A DNA stretch of 64,000 bases from Gemmatimonadota bacterium (GTDB lineage: Bacteria > Gemmatimonadota > Gemmatimonadetes > Longimicrobiales > Gaopeijiaceae), in the NCBI GenBank assembly GCA_022825135.1, contig JAJDYN010000005.1, positions 62,001 through 126,000 on the forward strand, in the 5' to 3' direction. Made by a program: the position numbers and the translations under genes. The notes beneath the pieces are model-generated. The model made no database searches and was not told the DNA's origin. It saw only the letters and a program-made list of their open reading frames with translations. Position 1 is the stretch's first letter. Each line of letters starts with the position of its first letter. Below, piece by piece: positions 42,999-52,080 of the stretch.

Positions 42999-45857
42999 TC
43001 AGGGCACGGGGTTCTCCGGGTACAGCACGACTTTCACGAACCGGTCGTCACGCAGGTACCGGAGCGCGGCCTCCTGCACATGGTCCGCCGTCCATCCCTC
43101 GATGAACTCGTAGGAAGTCGCGTAGCCGTAGTCCACGCCGAGCTGGTGCAGACGCTGGAGGCGGCCCAGCCAGTAGCGGTTCTGCTCCAGCTGTGTCTCC
43201 CTGTTGCGCCGCTGCGTCTCGCGCACCTTCTCGACGGTCTCGGCATCGGGCCCTTCCAGCTGAATCCGGTCGATCTCCTCGAACACCACGGCCGCCAGCT
43301 CCTCCGCCCGCTCCGGCGCCGAGCCGAAGCTGATGCGCACCGAGTATTCCTCGTCCGGGCGATCCGAGAGGAAGCCGCTTACACCGACGCCGTAGGTTCC
43401 GCCCAGATCCTCGCGCAGCAACTCGCGCAGCCGGATGTCCAGCACGTCGGCGAGCGCCGAGATCGCCATCTCCTCCTCCCGCGAAAACTCGGCGTCGCCC
43501 GCGAAGACGATCCGGGTCTGGCTCTGAGGCTCGAGTCCCTTGCGCACCTCCCTCTCGATCACCCCTTCGGGAGGATCGATCCCCACATCCCGCCACGTCT
43601 CCACCCGTCCCAGGCTCGGGAGCCCGCCGAGCCAGGTCTCCACCAGCGGCCGGATCTCCTCCGGTGCAAACGCGCCCACGAAGAAGAAGACGAAGTCGCT
43701 CGCGTCGGCGAACCGGTCCTGGTACAGGGCGAAGGAAGCGTCCAGATCCAGGCCCGCGATCATCTCGTCGTCGGGCGGGAGCGTCCTGGGGTGCCCTTGC
43801 GTCAGAATCAGCGACACGGTGTCACCGAGCGCCGCAGCGGGACTGGCCCCCCGGTTGGCGAAGATGCCGGACAGCAGCGTCTTGTAGGCCGCGAACGCGG
43901 TTTCGTCCTTCCTCGGGGCCATGAAGCGCTGGTAGATGAGCTGAAACGCGGTCTCGATGTCGCGCGGCGAAGCGTTGCCGCTGATGCCCTCGGTCAACGC
44001 TCCCACGCTCGCCGACACGCGCACGTCCAGGCCCGCCAGCTTCTTGTCCAGGGACAGCTTGTCGAATTCGCCGACGCCGCCCTCCACGACCACCGCCGAA
44101 GCCATGCGAATGCCCGCGAACTCCTCGTCGGGGACCAGCGAGGTGCCCCCGGGGCTGGTCGCCGCGAAGAGGATCTCGTCGTCCCGGAAGTCGGTGGGCT
44201 TGAGGACCACGCGCACGCCGTTCCCGAGGGTCCACACGGTAACCCCCACCTCCTCCACCACTTCCTCGTCGACCACCGGGGATCCATCGGGAATCGCGGC
44301 CACCAGCGGCCCGTCGACCGCGGCGTCCTCCCAGGGGCCGATCTCCCGGCTCGCGACCGACGCGAACACGCCCTGGATGGCCTCCTCCGCAGGCACCTCC
44401 AGGTCCGCCTTCTCGGGAGCGTTGGCCATGACCACGCGTCCCCGCTCCCGCAGCCACTCCTCGGCCAGGCCGTTGACCTCCTCCAGCGTGATCGCCGGCA
44501 AGAGCGCGTTCGCCAGCTCCAGCTCGTCCTCGGGGCTGGTGAAGGCGGCGCCGGTCAGAAACGCCTGGACATAGCGTCCCGCCAGGCTGGCGGACTCCTG
44601 GTTCTCGCGCTCCGCGAAACGGCGCTCGAAGGCGCGCGTGACCTCCGCCTTCCGGCGTTCGAACTCGGTCGCGGTGAAGCCGTGGCGCCGGACGCGCTCG
44701 GCCTCCGTGAGCAGCGCGTCCAGTCCGCGCTCGAGCCCACCGTCCGGCACCAGTGCGAGGAGCTGGTACATGTCCAGCGCGCGCACGAAGCTCCCGCCGG
44801 CCGGGAACGCGATGAGGAAGGGCGGGTCGGCCTGCTGCGTCAGCTCCTCGAGGCGCGCCGCCATCATCCCCTCGTACAGGCTCTCGGTGATGCCGCGGCG
44901 GAAAGCCGCCACGGTGCCCCTCGGGGCCACCGGCCTCTTGTACAGCACCGACACCTGCGACTGCAACGCCTCGACGTCGGTCGCGATGGCCACCCGCGGC
45001 GGATGGTCGAAGGGCACCTCCAGCGTCTCTCGCGCGCGCGGGCTCGCGGGGGACGCAAGGCCCTCGAACCCGCCGCGGATCATGCCCTCGATGGCTTCCG
45101 CGTCGAAGTCCCCCACGGCCACCACCGCCATGAGATCGGGCCGGTACCAGTCGCGGTAGAACCGCTGGAGCGCCGACGCGGGAGCCGTCTCCAGCACCTC
45201 CGTCTTCCCGATCGGCAGGCGGTCGGCATAGCGGGAACCCTCGAAGAGGATGGGGAGCTGGGCATCGAACATGCGGGCCTGCGCCCCCCGCCCGAGCCGC
45301 CACTCCTCGATTACCACCCCGCGTTCCCTGTCCACTTCTTCCGGGTCGAAGAGCACGCCCCGCGCCCAGTCCTGGAGGATCTGGAACGCGGTCTCCAGCA
45401 CCTCCGGATCGTCCATGGGGACGCGCAGCATGTAGACGGTCTCGTCGAAGCTGGTGTAGGCGTTGATGTGGGGACCGAACTGCATCCCGATCGATTCCAG
45501 GTAGTCGACCAGTTCCTGCTTCTCGAAGTTCTCGGTGCCGTTGAAGGCCATGTGCTCGGTGAAGTGGGCCAGGCCGAGCTGGTCTTCGTCCTCCAGGATG
45601 GAGCCGGCGTTCACGACCAGGCGAAACTCGGCGCGGTTCTCGGGCGTGGCGTTCTCGCGCACGTAGTAGCGAAGTCCGTTCTCCAGTTCGCCCACCGTGA
45701 CCGCGGGATCCGCGGGGAGCGGTCCGGCGGGCGCCGGCGCCTGTGCCGGCAGGATCGCTGGAGCGAGAAGCGTCCCGGCCGTGACGAGCGCAAGGCGGAT
45801 CATGCTCGAGCGCTTGCAGGGAGGACGACGAAACGCGGTTCTCGCGGGGCTGTTCAT
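42999..45857 (-). CDS. M16-family zinc protease (insulinase/pitrilysin type), secreted
   Basis: 952 residues from ATG 45857 with a basic n-region and hydrophobic signal (LALVTAGTLLAPAILPAQA). The inverted zinc motif is HFTEH (98-102) with downstream Glu in GVVIEEW. A second M16-like half follows after about 520, without the motif, as expected for these clam-shaped proteases. Starts at 45935 or 45803 are possible. It probably degrades peptides in the periplasm. Confidence 0.92.
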   Translation of the reverse strand: MNSPARTAFRRPPCKRSSMIRLALVTAGTLLAPAILPAQAPAPAGPLPADPAVTVGELENGLRYYVRENATPENRAEFRLVVNAGSILEDEDQLGLAHFTEHMAFNGTENFEKQELVDYLESIGMQFGPHINAYTSFDETVYMLRVPMDDPEVLETAFQILQDWARGVLFDPEEVDRERGVVIEEWRLGRGAQARMFDAQLPILFEGSRYADRLPIGKTEVLETAPASALQRFYRDWYRPDLMAVVAVGDFDAEAIEGMIRGGFEGLASPASPRARETLEVPFDHPPRVAIATDVEALQSQVSVLYKRPVAPRGTVAAFRRGITESLYEGMMAARLEELTQQADPPFLIAFPAGGSFVRALDMYQLLALVPDGGLERGLDALLTEAERVRRHGFTATEFERRKAEVTRAFERRFAERENQESASLAGRYVQAFLTGAAFTSPEDELELANALLPAITLEEVNGLAEEWLRERGRVVMANAPEKADLEVPAEEAIQGVFASVASREIGPWEDAAVDGPLVAAIPDGSPVVDEEVVEEVGVTVWTLGNGVRVVLKPTDFRDDEILFAATSPGGTSLVPDEEFAGIRMASAVVVEGGVGEFDKLSLDKKLAGLDVRVSASVGALTEGISGNASPRDIETAFQLIYQRFMAPRKDETAFAAYKTLLSGIFANRGASPAAALGDTVSLILTQGHPRTLPPDDEMIAGLDLDASFALYQDRFADASDFVFFFVGAFAPEEIRPLVETWLGGLPSLGRVETWRDVGIDPPEGVIEREVRKGLEPQSQTRIVFAGDAEFSREEEMAISALADVLDIRLRELLREDLGGTYGVGVSGFLSDRPDEEYSVRISFGSAPERAEELAAVVFEEIDRIQLEGPDAETVEKVRETQRRNRETQLEQNRYWLGRLQRLHQLGVDYGYATSYEFIEGWTADHVQEAALRYLRDDRFVKVVLYPENPVP

Positions 45858-46100
45858 GGCATTTCTCGTGAGTTGGCAGGGGACCTCGCCGGGAACGCCG
45901 CCACAAGCAGTTCCCGTCTCCGCACGGACGCGCATGCGCCAATAATCATCGCGTGATCCGCATTACTCGGGCAACGGTCGGACGCCGGTCCGTTGTCGAC
46001 CCGGCCATCGTGCAAAGGATCGGGTCGATTTCGAGGGACGAAACCACCAGCTTACGGCAAACGCGCGGCCCTGCGACCCCTGCCGGAGCTTCAGGTGAAC

Positions 46101-46943
46101 ATGACCGACTACGACCGCATCGAGTCCGCCATCCGCTACCTCGACAGCCATCGCGCGCGCCAGCCGGAGCTCGCGGAGGTGGCGGCGCACGTCGGGCTCA
46201 GCCCGGGTCATCTGCATCGGCTGTTCTCCCGGTGGGCCGGGGTCACGCCGAAACGCTTTCTGGAGTTCCTGACCGTCCGGCACGCCAGGAAGTTGCTCGA
46301 CAACGCCGAATCGGTTCTCTCGGCGGCGTACGGAAGCGGGTTGTCCGGCCCGGGAAGGCTGCACGATCACTTCGTGGCGGTGGAGGCTGCAACGCCGGGC
46401 GAGTACCGGAGCCGGGGCGCCGGGCTGCGGATCGGCTTCGGGACGGGAGATTCCCCGTTCGGGCCCGTCTTCGTCGCGTGGACCGGCCGCGGCGTGTGCC
46501 GGATCTCGTTTGCCGGTGCCCGGGATGTCGCGGCGGAGCAGGAGGCACTGCGCCGGACCTGGGGGCGGGCCGCGCTCGAGGCCGACGAGTCGCAGGCCAC
46601 CTCGCTCGCGCGGAAGATCTTCACGGCGCCGTTCGACGCGGAGTCCGGCCCTCTGACCGTGCATGTGCGGGGGACGAACTTCCAGCTCGCCGTGTGGCGT
46701 GCCCTGCTGCGCATACCCACCGGGGGGGTCACGACCTACGGGCGCCTCGCGGCGGAGGTCTGCAGCGCCCGGGCGGCGCGCGCGACGGGCAATGCGGTCG
46801 GCAGCAACCCCGTCTCCTTCCTGATCCCCTGCCATCGCGTGATTCGCGCCACGGGCGAATCGGGGAACTATGGCGGGGGTCCCTCGCGCAAGCGCTGCAT
46901 GCTGGGGTGGGAAGCGAGTCAGCGTTATGTTCGTCTCCGATGA
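46101..46943 (+). CDS. AraC-HTH / methylated-DNA-protein-cysteine methyltransferase fusion (Ada-like)
   Basis: 280 residues. Residues 1-100 are an AraC-type HTH (LAEVAAHVGLSPGHLHRLFSRWAGVTPKRFLEFL). Residues 120-280 are an O6-alkylguanine-DNA alkyltransferase with the acceptor Cys244 in IPCHRVIR. The N-terminal zinc phosphotriester domain of E. coli Ada is absent. It should repair alkylated guanine and may regulate repair genes. Its stop overlaps the exonuclease III start as ATGA, so the two repair genes are coupled. Confidence 0.92.
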   Translation: MTDYDRIESAIRYLDSHRARQPELAEVAAHVGLSPGHLHRLFSRWAGVTPKRFLEFLTVRHARKLLDNAESVLSAAYGSGLSGPGRLHDHFVAVEAATPGEYRSRGAGLRIGFGTGDSPFGPVFVAWTGRGVCRISFAGARDVAAEQEALRRTWGRAALEADESQATSLARKIFTAPFDAESGPLTVHVRGTNFQLAVWRALLRIPTGGVTTYGRLAAEVCSARAARATGNAVGSNPVSFLIPCHRVIRATGESGNYGGGPSRKRCMLGWEASQRYVRLR

Positions 46944-47722
46944 AGATCGCGACCTGGAACGTCAATTCCATCAATGCCCGCCGGGAACGGGTGCTGACCT
47001 GGCTGCGCCTGCACCGGCCCGATGTCCTGTGCCTGCAGGAGCTGAAGGTCACGGACGACGCGTTCCCGTTGGAGGCGGTCGAGAAGCTCGGCTACCACGC
47101 CGCCGTGCACGGACAGCGCACCTACAACGGGGTGGGCATCCTGAGCCGATCCCCCGTCCGCGACGTCGAGGTGGGCATGGGGCCCGGCGACCGCGACCCG
47201 CAGGCGCGGCTCGTGGCGGCCACCGTGGACGGCGTGCGGGTGCTCTCGGCCTACGTCCCCAACGGGGCCCGCGTGGGCACCGACAAGTACGGTTACAAGC
47301 TGGACTGGCTGCGCCGGCTGCGGGAGCATCTGGAACAGACCGCCTCTCCCTCCGAGGCGCTGGTGCTGGCCGGCGACTTCAACGTCGCGCCCCGCGACAC
47401 GGACGTGAACCAGCTGGAGGACTGGAAGGACAGCGTCCTGTGTCACTACGCGGTCCGGGACGCGCTCGAGCGGATTCGCGACTGGGGACTCAGCGACGTC
47501 TTCGAGCGGCATCACCCCGAGGGGTCGATCTACACCTGGTGGGCGTATCAGAGGCTCGCCTTCCCGCGCAACAACGGGCTGCGCATCGACCACATCTACG
47601 CCACCGAGAGCCTCGCCGCCCGCTCGATCGACGCCTTTGTGGACCGGGAGGCGCGCAAGAAGGGGCCCTTTGCCGAGAAGCCCTCGGACCACGCCCCGGT
47701 GGTCGCGGAATTCGGGATCTGA
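46940..47722 (+). CDS. xth: Exodeoxyribonuclease III
   Basis: 260 residues, the usual length. Motifs are MKIATWNVNSINAR, LCLQELKV (metal Glu), GDFNVAPRDTDV (Asn/Asp pair), the RIDHIYA segment and the C-terminal SDHAPVV with catalytic His. It is the AP endonuclease/3' exonuclease of base-excision repair. Translationally coupled to the Ada-like gene. Confidence 0.95.
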   Translation: MKIATWNVNSINARRERVLTWLRLHRPDVLCLQELKVTDDAFPLEAVEKLGYHAAVHGQRTYNGVGILSRSPVRDVEVGMGPGDRDPQARLVAATVDGVRVLSAYVPNGARVGTDKYGYKLDWLRRLREHLEQTASPSEALVLAGDFNVAPRDTDVNQLEDWKDSVLCHYAVRDALERIRDWGLSDVFERHHPEGSIYTWWAYQRLAFPRNNGLRIDHIYATESLAARSIDAFVDREARKKGPFAEKPSDHAPVVAEFGI

Positions 47723-47804
47723 CAGGGGGGTCCGCCGCCCGGATGCGGCCGCGTGGAACGGGATCCCCGCCAGCAGCCGTCGATCGCCGCCTTCGGCCCC
47801 GGGA

Positions 47805-50039
47805 TCAGGCGCCCGCCACCAGCCTCCAGGCCTGGGCCACCAGGAAGCACACCACGAACCCGATTCCCAGCGGCGCCAGCGCCGAGACCGTGGTCCATTT
47901 CAGGCTCCCGGTCTCCCTGTAGATGGTGTACAGGGTGGTGGAGCAGGGATTGTGCAGCAGGCTGAAGAGCATGAGGCAGACGCCGGTGAGCAGCGTCCAT
48001 CCGCCTGCCGCCAGCAGGGTCCCCACGTCCGTCGCCGAACTCAGCTCGAACATGACTCCCGCCCCTTCCCCGGCGCCGGCGATCCCGGCGGTCATCACGG
48101 TGAGCATGAGGATCGTCGGGATGACGATCTCGTTGGCGGGGATCGCGACCAGGTAGGCCAGCAGGATCACTCCGTTCAGCCCCAGCAGCACGCCCAGCGG
48201 GTTCGACCAGGTGACGAAGTGTTCGGCCAGGCTCGCGTCGCCTACGACGATGTTGGCCGTGAGCCAGATCACCGCCCCGGCGGGCATGGCGAACACGACC
48301 GCGCGCCAGAGCACGATCAGGGTCCGGTCGATGAGCGAGGTGTAGAGCGTCTGCAGGATGCGCGGGGGCCGGTAGGGGGGAAGCTCCAGGCTGAAGGTGG
48401 AGGCTTCGCCGCGCAGCAGGGTCTTCGAGAGCAGCCACGAGGTCGCGAACATGAAGAGGATGCCCAGCACGGCCACCCCGACCACGGCCGTCGCCGAGAC
48501 CAGGCCGGCCAGGTGCGCGGGCGCGACGGCGCCGATGAAGATGGTCGCGATCAGGATCTGCGTGGGCCAGCGGCCGTTGCAGAGCGAGAAGTTGTTGGTG
48601 ACGATGGCCAGCAGGCGTTCGCGAGGACTGTCGATGATGCGCGCGGCCACCACGCCCGCGGCGTTGCAGCCGAAGCCCATGCTCATGGTGAGCGCCTGCT
48701 TGCCGTGCGCGCCCACGCGGCGGAAGAGCCCGTCGAGGTTGAAAGCCACGCGCGGCAGGTAGCCGAAGTCCTCCAGCAGGGTGAAGAGCGGAAAGAAGAT
48801 CGCCATGGGCGGCAGCATGACGCTCACCACCCATGCAGTGGCCAGATACACCCCGTCGAAGAGGAATCCCGACAGCCACCACGGCATGGAGAGCGCGGAG
48901 CCCGCTCCGACCAGCCAGGGGTGGACCTGATCGACGAGCAGGGTCGCGAGCAGCGAGGAAGGGACGTTGGCCCCCGCGATAGTGAGCCAGAACACAACCG
49001 TGAGGACGAGCAGCATGACCGGGAATCCGGTCCAGCGGCTGGTCAGGAGGCGGTCGAGAGTGCGGTCCAGGTCGAGGCCCATCCGGCGCAGCCCCCGGAC
49101 TTCCGCGGCCCGGGCAATGCGTTCCGATTCGCGGTAGAAGGCGGTTACGAGGGAGTCGTGGAAGTCCGTCGGGAGCTTCCAGCGCAGCTGGGAGGCCAGC
49201 TCCAGGACGCTCTCGCGCGCCGGCCCGGTTCCCCCGGCCGGCGGCGGGCGTCCCACCGCGCCCTCCTCCTGCCCCACCCCGCCGATGTCGCCGGTACGCA
49301 CCGCCTCCTGGACGCGTTCGTCCGCGTTGAGCAGGCGCAGCGCCACCCAGCGGGCGTTGGGGAGTCCCGGGAAGGCCGCCTCGATGGTGGGCGCGAGGGC
49401 TGAGGCCGCCTGCTCCACCTCGGGCATGTGGGTGGCGGAGCGCAATGGCGCCGCAGCCGTGCCGCCGGTCGCCATGTCGTGGACCGCCCGCATCAGGTCG
49501 TCGATGCCGTGCCCCCGCCGGGCCACCGTGGCGACCACGGGCACGCCCAGCCGGCGCGCCAGCTTGTTCTCGTCGACGGCGATGCCGTGCCGGCGCGCCT
49601 CGTCCACCAGGTTCAGGCACACCACCACCCGGGAGGTGATCTCCAGGATCTGGAGGGCCAGGTTGAGGTTGCGTTCGAGGCGGGTCGCGTCCACCACGAC
49701 CACGGTCACGTCGGGGCGACCGAACAGGATGAAGTCGCGCGCCACCTCTTCGTCGGTGCTGCCGGCCTGCAGGGAGTAGGTCCCCGGAAGATCGACCACC
49801 TTGACCCGGTGTTCGTCGTGCAGGAAGGCGCCCTCCGAGCGCACGACCGTCTTCCCCGGCCAGTTGCCGGTGTGTTGGCGGAGCCCGGTGAGCGCGTTGA
49901 ACACGGTGCTCTTGCCGGTATTGGGGTTGCCGGCCAGGGCGACCAGATAGTCCCACCGGCCGGGATGGATGCCCAGCTTCACCAGGCGGGGCTCGTTGTC
50001 GGCGCCACACCCCCTCCGCTGGCGCGCACGGGCGATCAT
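47805..50039 (-). CDS. feoB: Ferrous iron transport protein B
   Basis: 744 residues. The N-terminal G domain shows G1 GNPNTGKST, G3 DLPGTYS and G4 NLVDE. A spacer and a multi-helix membrane domain follow, with two FeoB gate-type regions (GFPVMLLVLTVVFWLTIAGAN; FGCNAAGVVAARI). It imports Fe2+ into the cytoplasm. Its ATG overlaps the stop of the DtxR-FeoA gene by four bases; iron control by the palindromes upstream of that gene is likely. Confidence 0.96.
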   Translation of the reverse strand: MIARARQRRGCGADNEPRLVKLGIHPGRWDYLVALAGNPNTGKSTVFNALTGLRQHTGNWPGKTVVRSEGAFLHDEHRVKVVDLPGTYSLQAGSTDEEVARDFILFGRPDVTVVVVDATRLERNLNLALQILEITSRVVVCLNLVDEARRHGIAVDENKLARRLGVPVVATVARRGHGIDDLMRAVHDMATGGTAAAPLRSATHMPEVEQAASALAPTIEAAFPGLPNARWVALRLLNADERVQEAVRTGDIGGVGQEEGAVGRPPPAGGTGPARESVLELASQLRWKLPTDFHDSLVTAFYRESERIARAAEVRGLRRMGLDLDRTLDRLLTSRWTGFPVMLLVLTVVFWLTIAGANVPSSLLATLLVDQVHPWLVGAGSALSMPWWLSGFLFDGVYLATAWVVSVMLPPMAIFFPLFTLLEDFGYLPRVAFNLDGLFRRVGAHGKQALTMSMGFGCNAAGVVAARIIDSPRERLLAIVTNNFSLCNGRWPTQILIATIFIGAVAPAHLAGLVSATAVVGVAVLGILFMFATSWLLSKTLLRGEASTFSLELPPYRPPRILQTLYTSLIDRTLIVLWRAVVFAMPAGAVIWLTANIVVGDASLAEHFVTWSNPLGVLLGLNGVILLAYLVAIPANEIVIPTILMLTVMTAGIAGAGEGAGVMFELSSATDVGTLLAAGGWTLLTGVCLMLFSLLHNPCSTTLYTIYRETGSLKWTTVSALAPLGIGFVVCFLVAQAWRLVAGA

Positions 50040-51088
50040 GTCGACCCCGCTTCGCGGCTGGCCGTCCTTTCAGCCCCGGGCGCGATCTCCACTCGGGACG
50101 CCTGCTCCCTCCTGAGCGCGATCGTCGCGCCCCGGATCTGGTAGGCGGTGGGGTCGCCGCCCGCCCCGCGCAAGGTCGCGCGCACGGGCGTGCCGGGGAC
50201 GACGCCCAGGTCCAGCAGCCGACGCCGCGCGGGACCCTGGCAGGCGGGCGCGATGCGGTCCACGACGCCGGTCTCGCCGAGCGCCAGCTCGGCAAGCGTC
50301 CTGGGCGGTGAGGAAGGCACCACCAGGTCCTCCGCCGCCTCTACGGTCACGCTCGCCGCCGCCACCGGATCGAGCAGGTGCTCCCTGCCCCAAAGGAGAA
50401 ACCTGACCCCCCTCGGCGAGACATCCACGACCCGGATCTCCATGCCCGGGGAGAGCCCCTCCACCAGCAATCCCAGGTAGATCTCGCGCGGCTCGTCCTC
50501 CAGATGGACGATGCGGGCGCCCGCTCCCGCGCGCAGCTGTGTCAGGGCGACCCCGGTGCGGGGCGGCACCTCGCCCCGGGCGGTCGGAATGGGATCGCCG
50601 TGAGGGTCGAAGCGGGGATGACCCAGGCGCGCCGAGAGGGCATCCGTTTCCGCCTCCGACATGCGGTGCTCCCGCACCTCCGCCTGCGCGTGCCAGTCGG
50701 CCTCCGCCACGCCGGTGCGGTCTGCCAGGTAGCGCTCCCACAGCCTGTGAGTTCGCACCACCCGGAGGGCGTAGGCCCGGCCCGCCCCGGTCAGCGAGAC
50801 GGCCGTGCCGCGCGCCTCCGCCAGTCCCAGTTCGCACAGGCGGGCCACCAGGCGCCCGGCGCGGCCCCGGCGCATCCCGAGCCCTCCCGCGAGGCTCTCG
50901 AGCGTGGAAGGCAGCGCCAGGTACTCGCAGTTGAAGAGGTGCTTGAGCGCATCTTCGATTCGCACGCGCTCCGTCATGCGCGCGGCGCCGAGGGCCCGCG
51001 CCAGCAGCCCCTTGCGCGGCCACAGCAGGGCAGCCGCAAACACCGCCGCCACGGCGAAGACGAGAAGCGCGAATCCGGGATCGATCAT
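50036..51088 (-). CDS. Membrane-anchored DtxR-type regulator fused to FeoA domains
   Basis: 350 residues. An N-terminal membrane helix (about 5-24) precedes a DtxR/MntR-type winged helix and dimerisation region (RIEDALKHLFNCEY, LTGAGRAYALRVVRTHRLWERYLAD, AEVREHRMSEAETDALSARLGHPRFDPHGDPIP). Two SH3/FeoA-like domains follow (about 185-255 and 262-335; the second contains RRLLDLGVVPGTPVRA). The metal ligands HxxE..H and the Asp/His-rich stretch are present. It is probably an iron-responsive regulator that also supplies the FeoA partner of FeoB. Anchoring a DNA-binding regulator in the membrane is unusual. Confidence 0.85.
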   Translation of the reverse strand: MIDPGFALLVFAVAAVFAAALLWPRKGLLARALGAARMTERVRIEDALKHLFNCEYLALPSTLESLAGGLGMRRGRAGRLVARLCELGLAEARGTAVSLTGAGRAYALRVVRTHRLWERYLADRTGVAEADWHAQAEVREHRMSEAETDALSARLGHPRFDPHGDPIPTARGEVPPRTGVALTQLRAGAGARIVHLEDEPREIYLGLLVEGLSPGMEIRVVDVSPRGVRFLLWGREHLLDPVAAASVTVEAAEDLVVPSSPPRTLAELALGETGVVDRIAPACQGPARRRLLDLGVVPGTPVRATLRGAGGDPTAYQIRGATIALRREQASRVEIAPGAERTASREAGST

Positions 51089-51143
51089 ATCCGGGTCATC
51101 CCAGCGAGAAGACCGGCAGGCGGGAAGCGACCGTTGACGGTTT

Positions 51144-51158
51144 GTAGGCTTGCCTAAT
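51144..51158. promoter_or_regulatory. DtxR-type operator, copy 1 (partial palindrome)
   Basis: GTAGGCTTGCCTAAT contains the inverted repeat TAGGC-TT-GCCTA. It resembles DtxR/IdeR iron boxes and lies 22 bases (centre to centre) from a perfect second copy, upstream of the DtxR-FeoA/FeoB genes. Binding by the encoded regulator is inference. Confidence 0.6.
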
Positions 51159-51165
51159 GAATAAG

Positions 51166-51179
51166 TTAGGCGCGCCTAA
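51166..51179. promoter_or_regulatory. DtxR-type operator, copy 2 (perfect palindrome)
   Basis: TTAGGCGCGCCTAA is a perfect 14-base palindrome that begins and ends like the DtxR/IdeR consensus (TTAGG...CCTAA). It lies about 78 bases before the DtxR-FeoA start. Confidence 0.7.
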
Positions 51180-51239
51180 ATATCAAGCCCCGAACGTCCC
51201 GCCCACCGAGGCATGCAGAGGTCACGCGCTTCGGCGCGA

Positions 51240-52043
51240 TCAGCTCCAGAGATGGCGCAGGAAGCGTCCCGGAGCATTGAGGAAATCGCGGGTCAGGTTC
51301 ACGGCCTCGATCTCCTCGAACGTCACCTCGCGAACGGGCCGCCCGTCGAAGTCGTAGATCCTCGCCCCGGGAAGGGCCATCAGGATGGGAGAATGGGTCG
51401 CGATCAGGAACTGCGAGTCCTGGTCGATCATGTCGCGCATCATGGCCATGAAGCCGAGCTGGCTCTGGGGAGAGAGCGCGGCCTCGGGTTCGTCCAGCAG
51501 ATATAGCCCTCCGGGGACGAAGCGCTCGCGAAAGAGCTTCAGAAAGCCTTCGCCATGGGAGTTGGCGTCCAGGTCCGCCCCGTACTTCCGCTCGATCGCC
51601 GCGATGGAGCCGGCGGCGGGACCGCGCGCGAGTGTCCGGGCCAGCCTGGAGTGCTCGCGGAATCGCTCGTCGACCTCCGCGAGTTCCCGCTGAAACTCCA
51701 TCCTCAGCCGGGCCATCTGGCGCGCGAAACCGAAGAAGTCTTCGGCGCGCAGGAAGAAGCCGCGGTGGGTGCGCGTGCTCCACGCGAGCCTCAACATCTG
51801 CGCCAGGCGGCGCTGCGGCGCGAGCGTGGGGTCGCGGTCCGCGCTCCTGCTGCCGACGGTCGGAAGCCCGGTCGCCGCCGCAAGAGCCTCGAGCACGGTC
51901 GACTTGCCCGAGCCGTTCTCCCCCACCAGGAGCGTTACGGGAGTCGCGACTTCCAGGGCCTCGAGACCCTTCAGGGCCGGGATGTTGAACGGAAATTCAT
52001 CCGCCTGCCCATCCGCGTTCGGGAAACGAATGCGTTCTAGCAC
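51240..52043 (-). CDS. AAA-family ATPase (ABC-type ATP-binding)
   Basis: 267 residues from GTG 52043. The nucleotide-binding features are VGENGSGKST near 42-52, a Q-type region FFLRAEDFF, and LLDEPEAALSP with the switch His in IATHSPIL. There is no membrane domain. Such stand-alone AAA_21-type ATPases occur in many contexts, and the partner is unknown. The start has no clear ribosome site and the frame is open further upstream into mutM. Confidence 0.8.
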   Translation of the reverse strand: MLERIRFPNADGQADEFPFNIPALKGLEALEVATPVTLLVGENGSGKSTVLEALAAATGLPTVGSRSADRDPTLAPQRRLAQMLRLAWSTRTHRGFFLRAEDFFGFARQMARLRMEFQRELAEVDERFREHSRLARTLARGPAAGSIAAIERKYGADLDANSHGEGFLKLFRERFVPGGLYLLDEPEAALSPQSQLGFMAMMRDMIDQDSQFLIATHSPILMALPGARIYDFDGRPVREVTFEEIEAVNLTRDFLNAPGRFLRHLWS

Positions 52044-52080
52044 CCCGCGATGTCCCGTCCCGGCATCCTTGCGCCCCTCC

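Noticed and set aside
43080..45956. Plus-strand frame of 958 codons opposite the M16 protease
   Set aside because: Antisense to a protease with a clear HxxEH motif; composition is Arg/His/Gly-rich with no domain.
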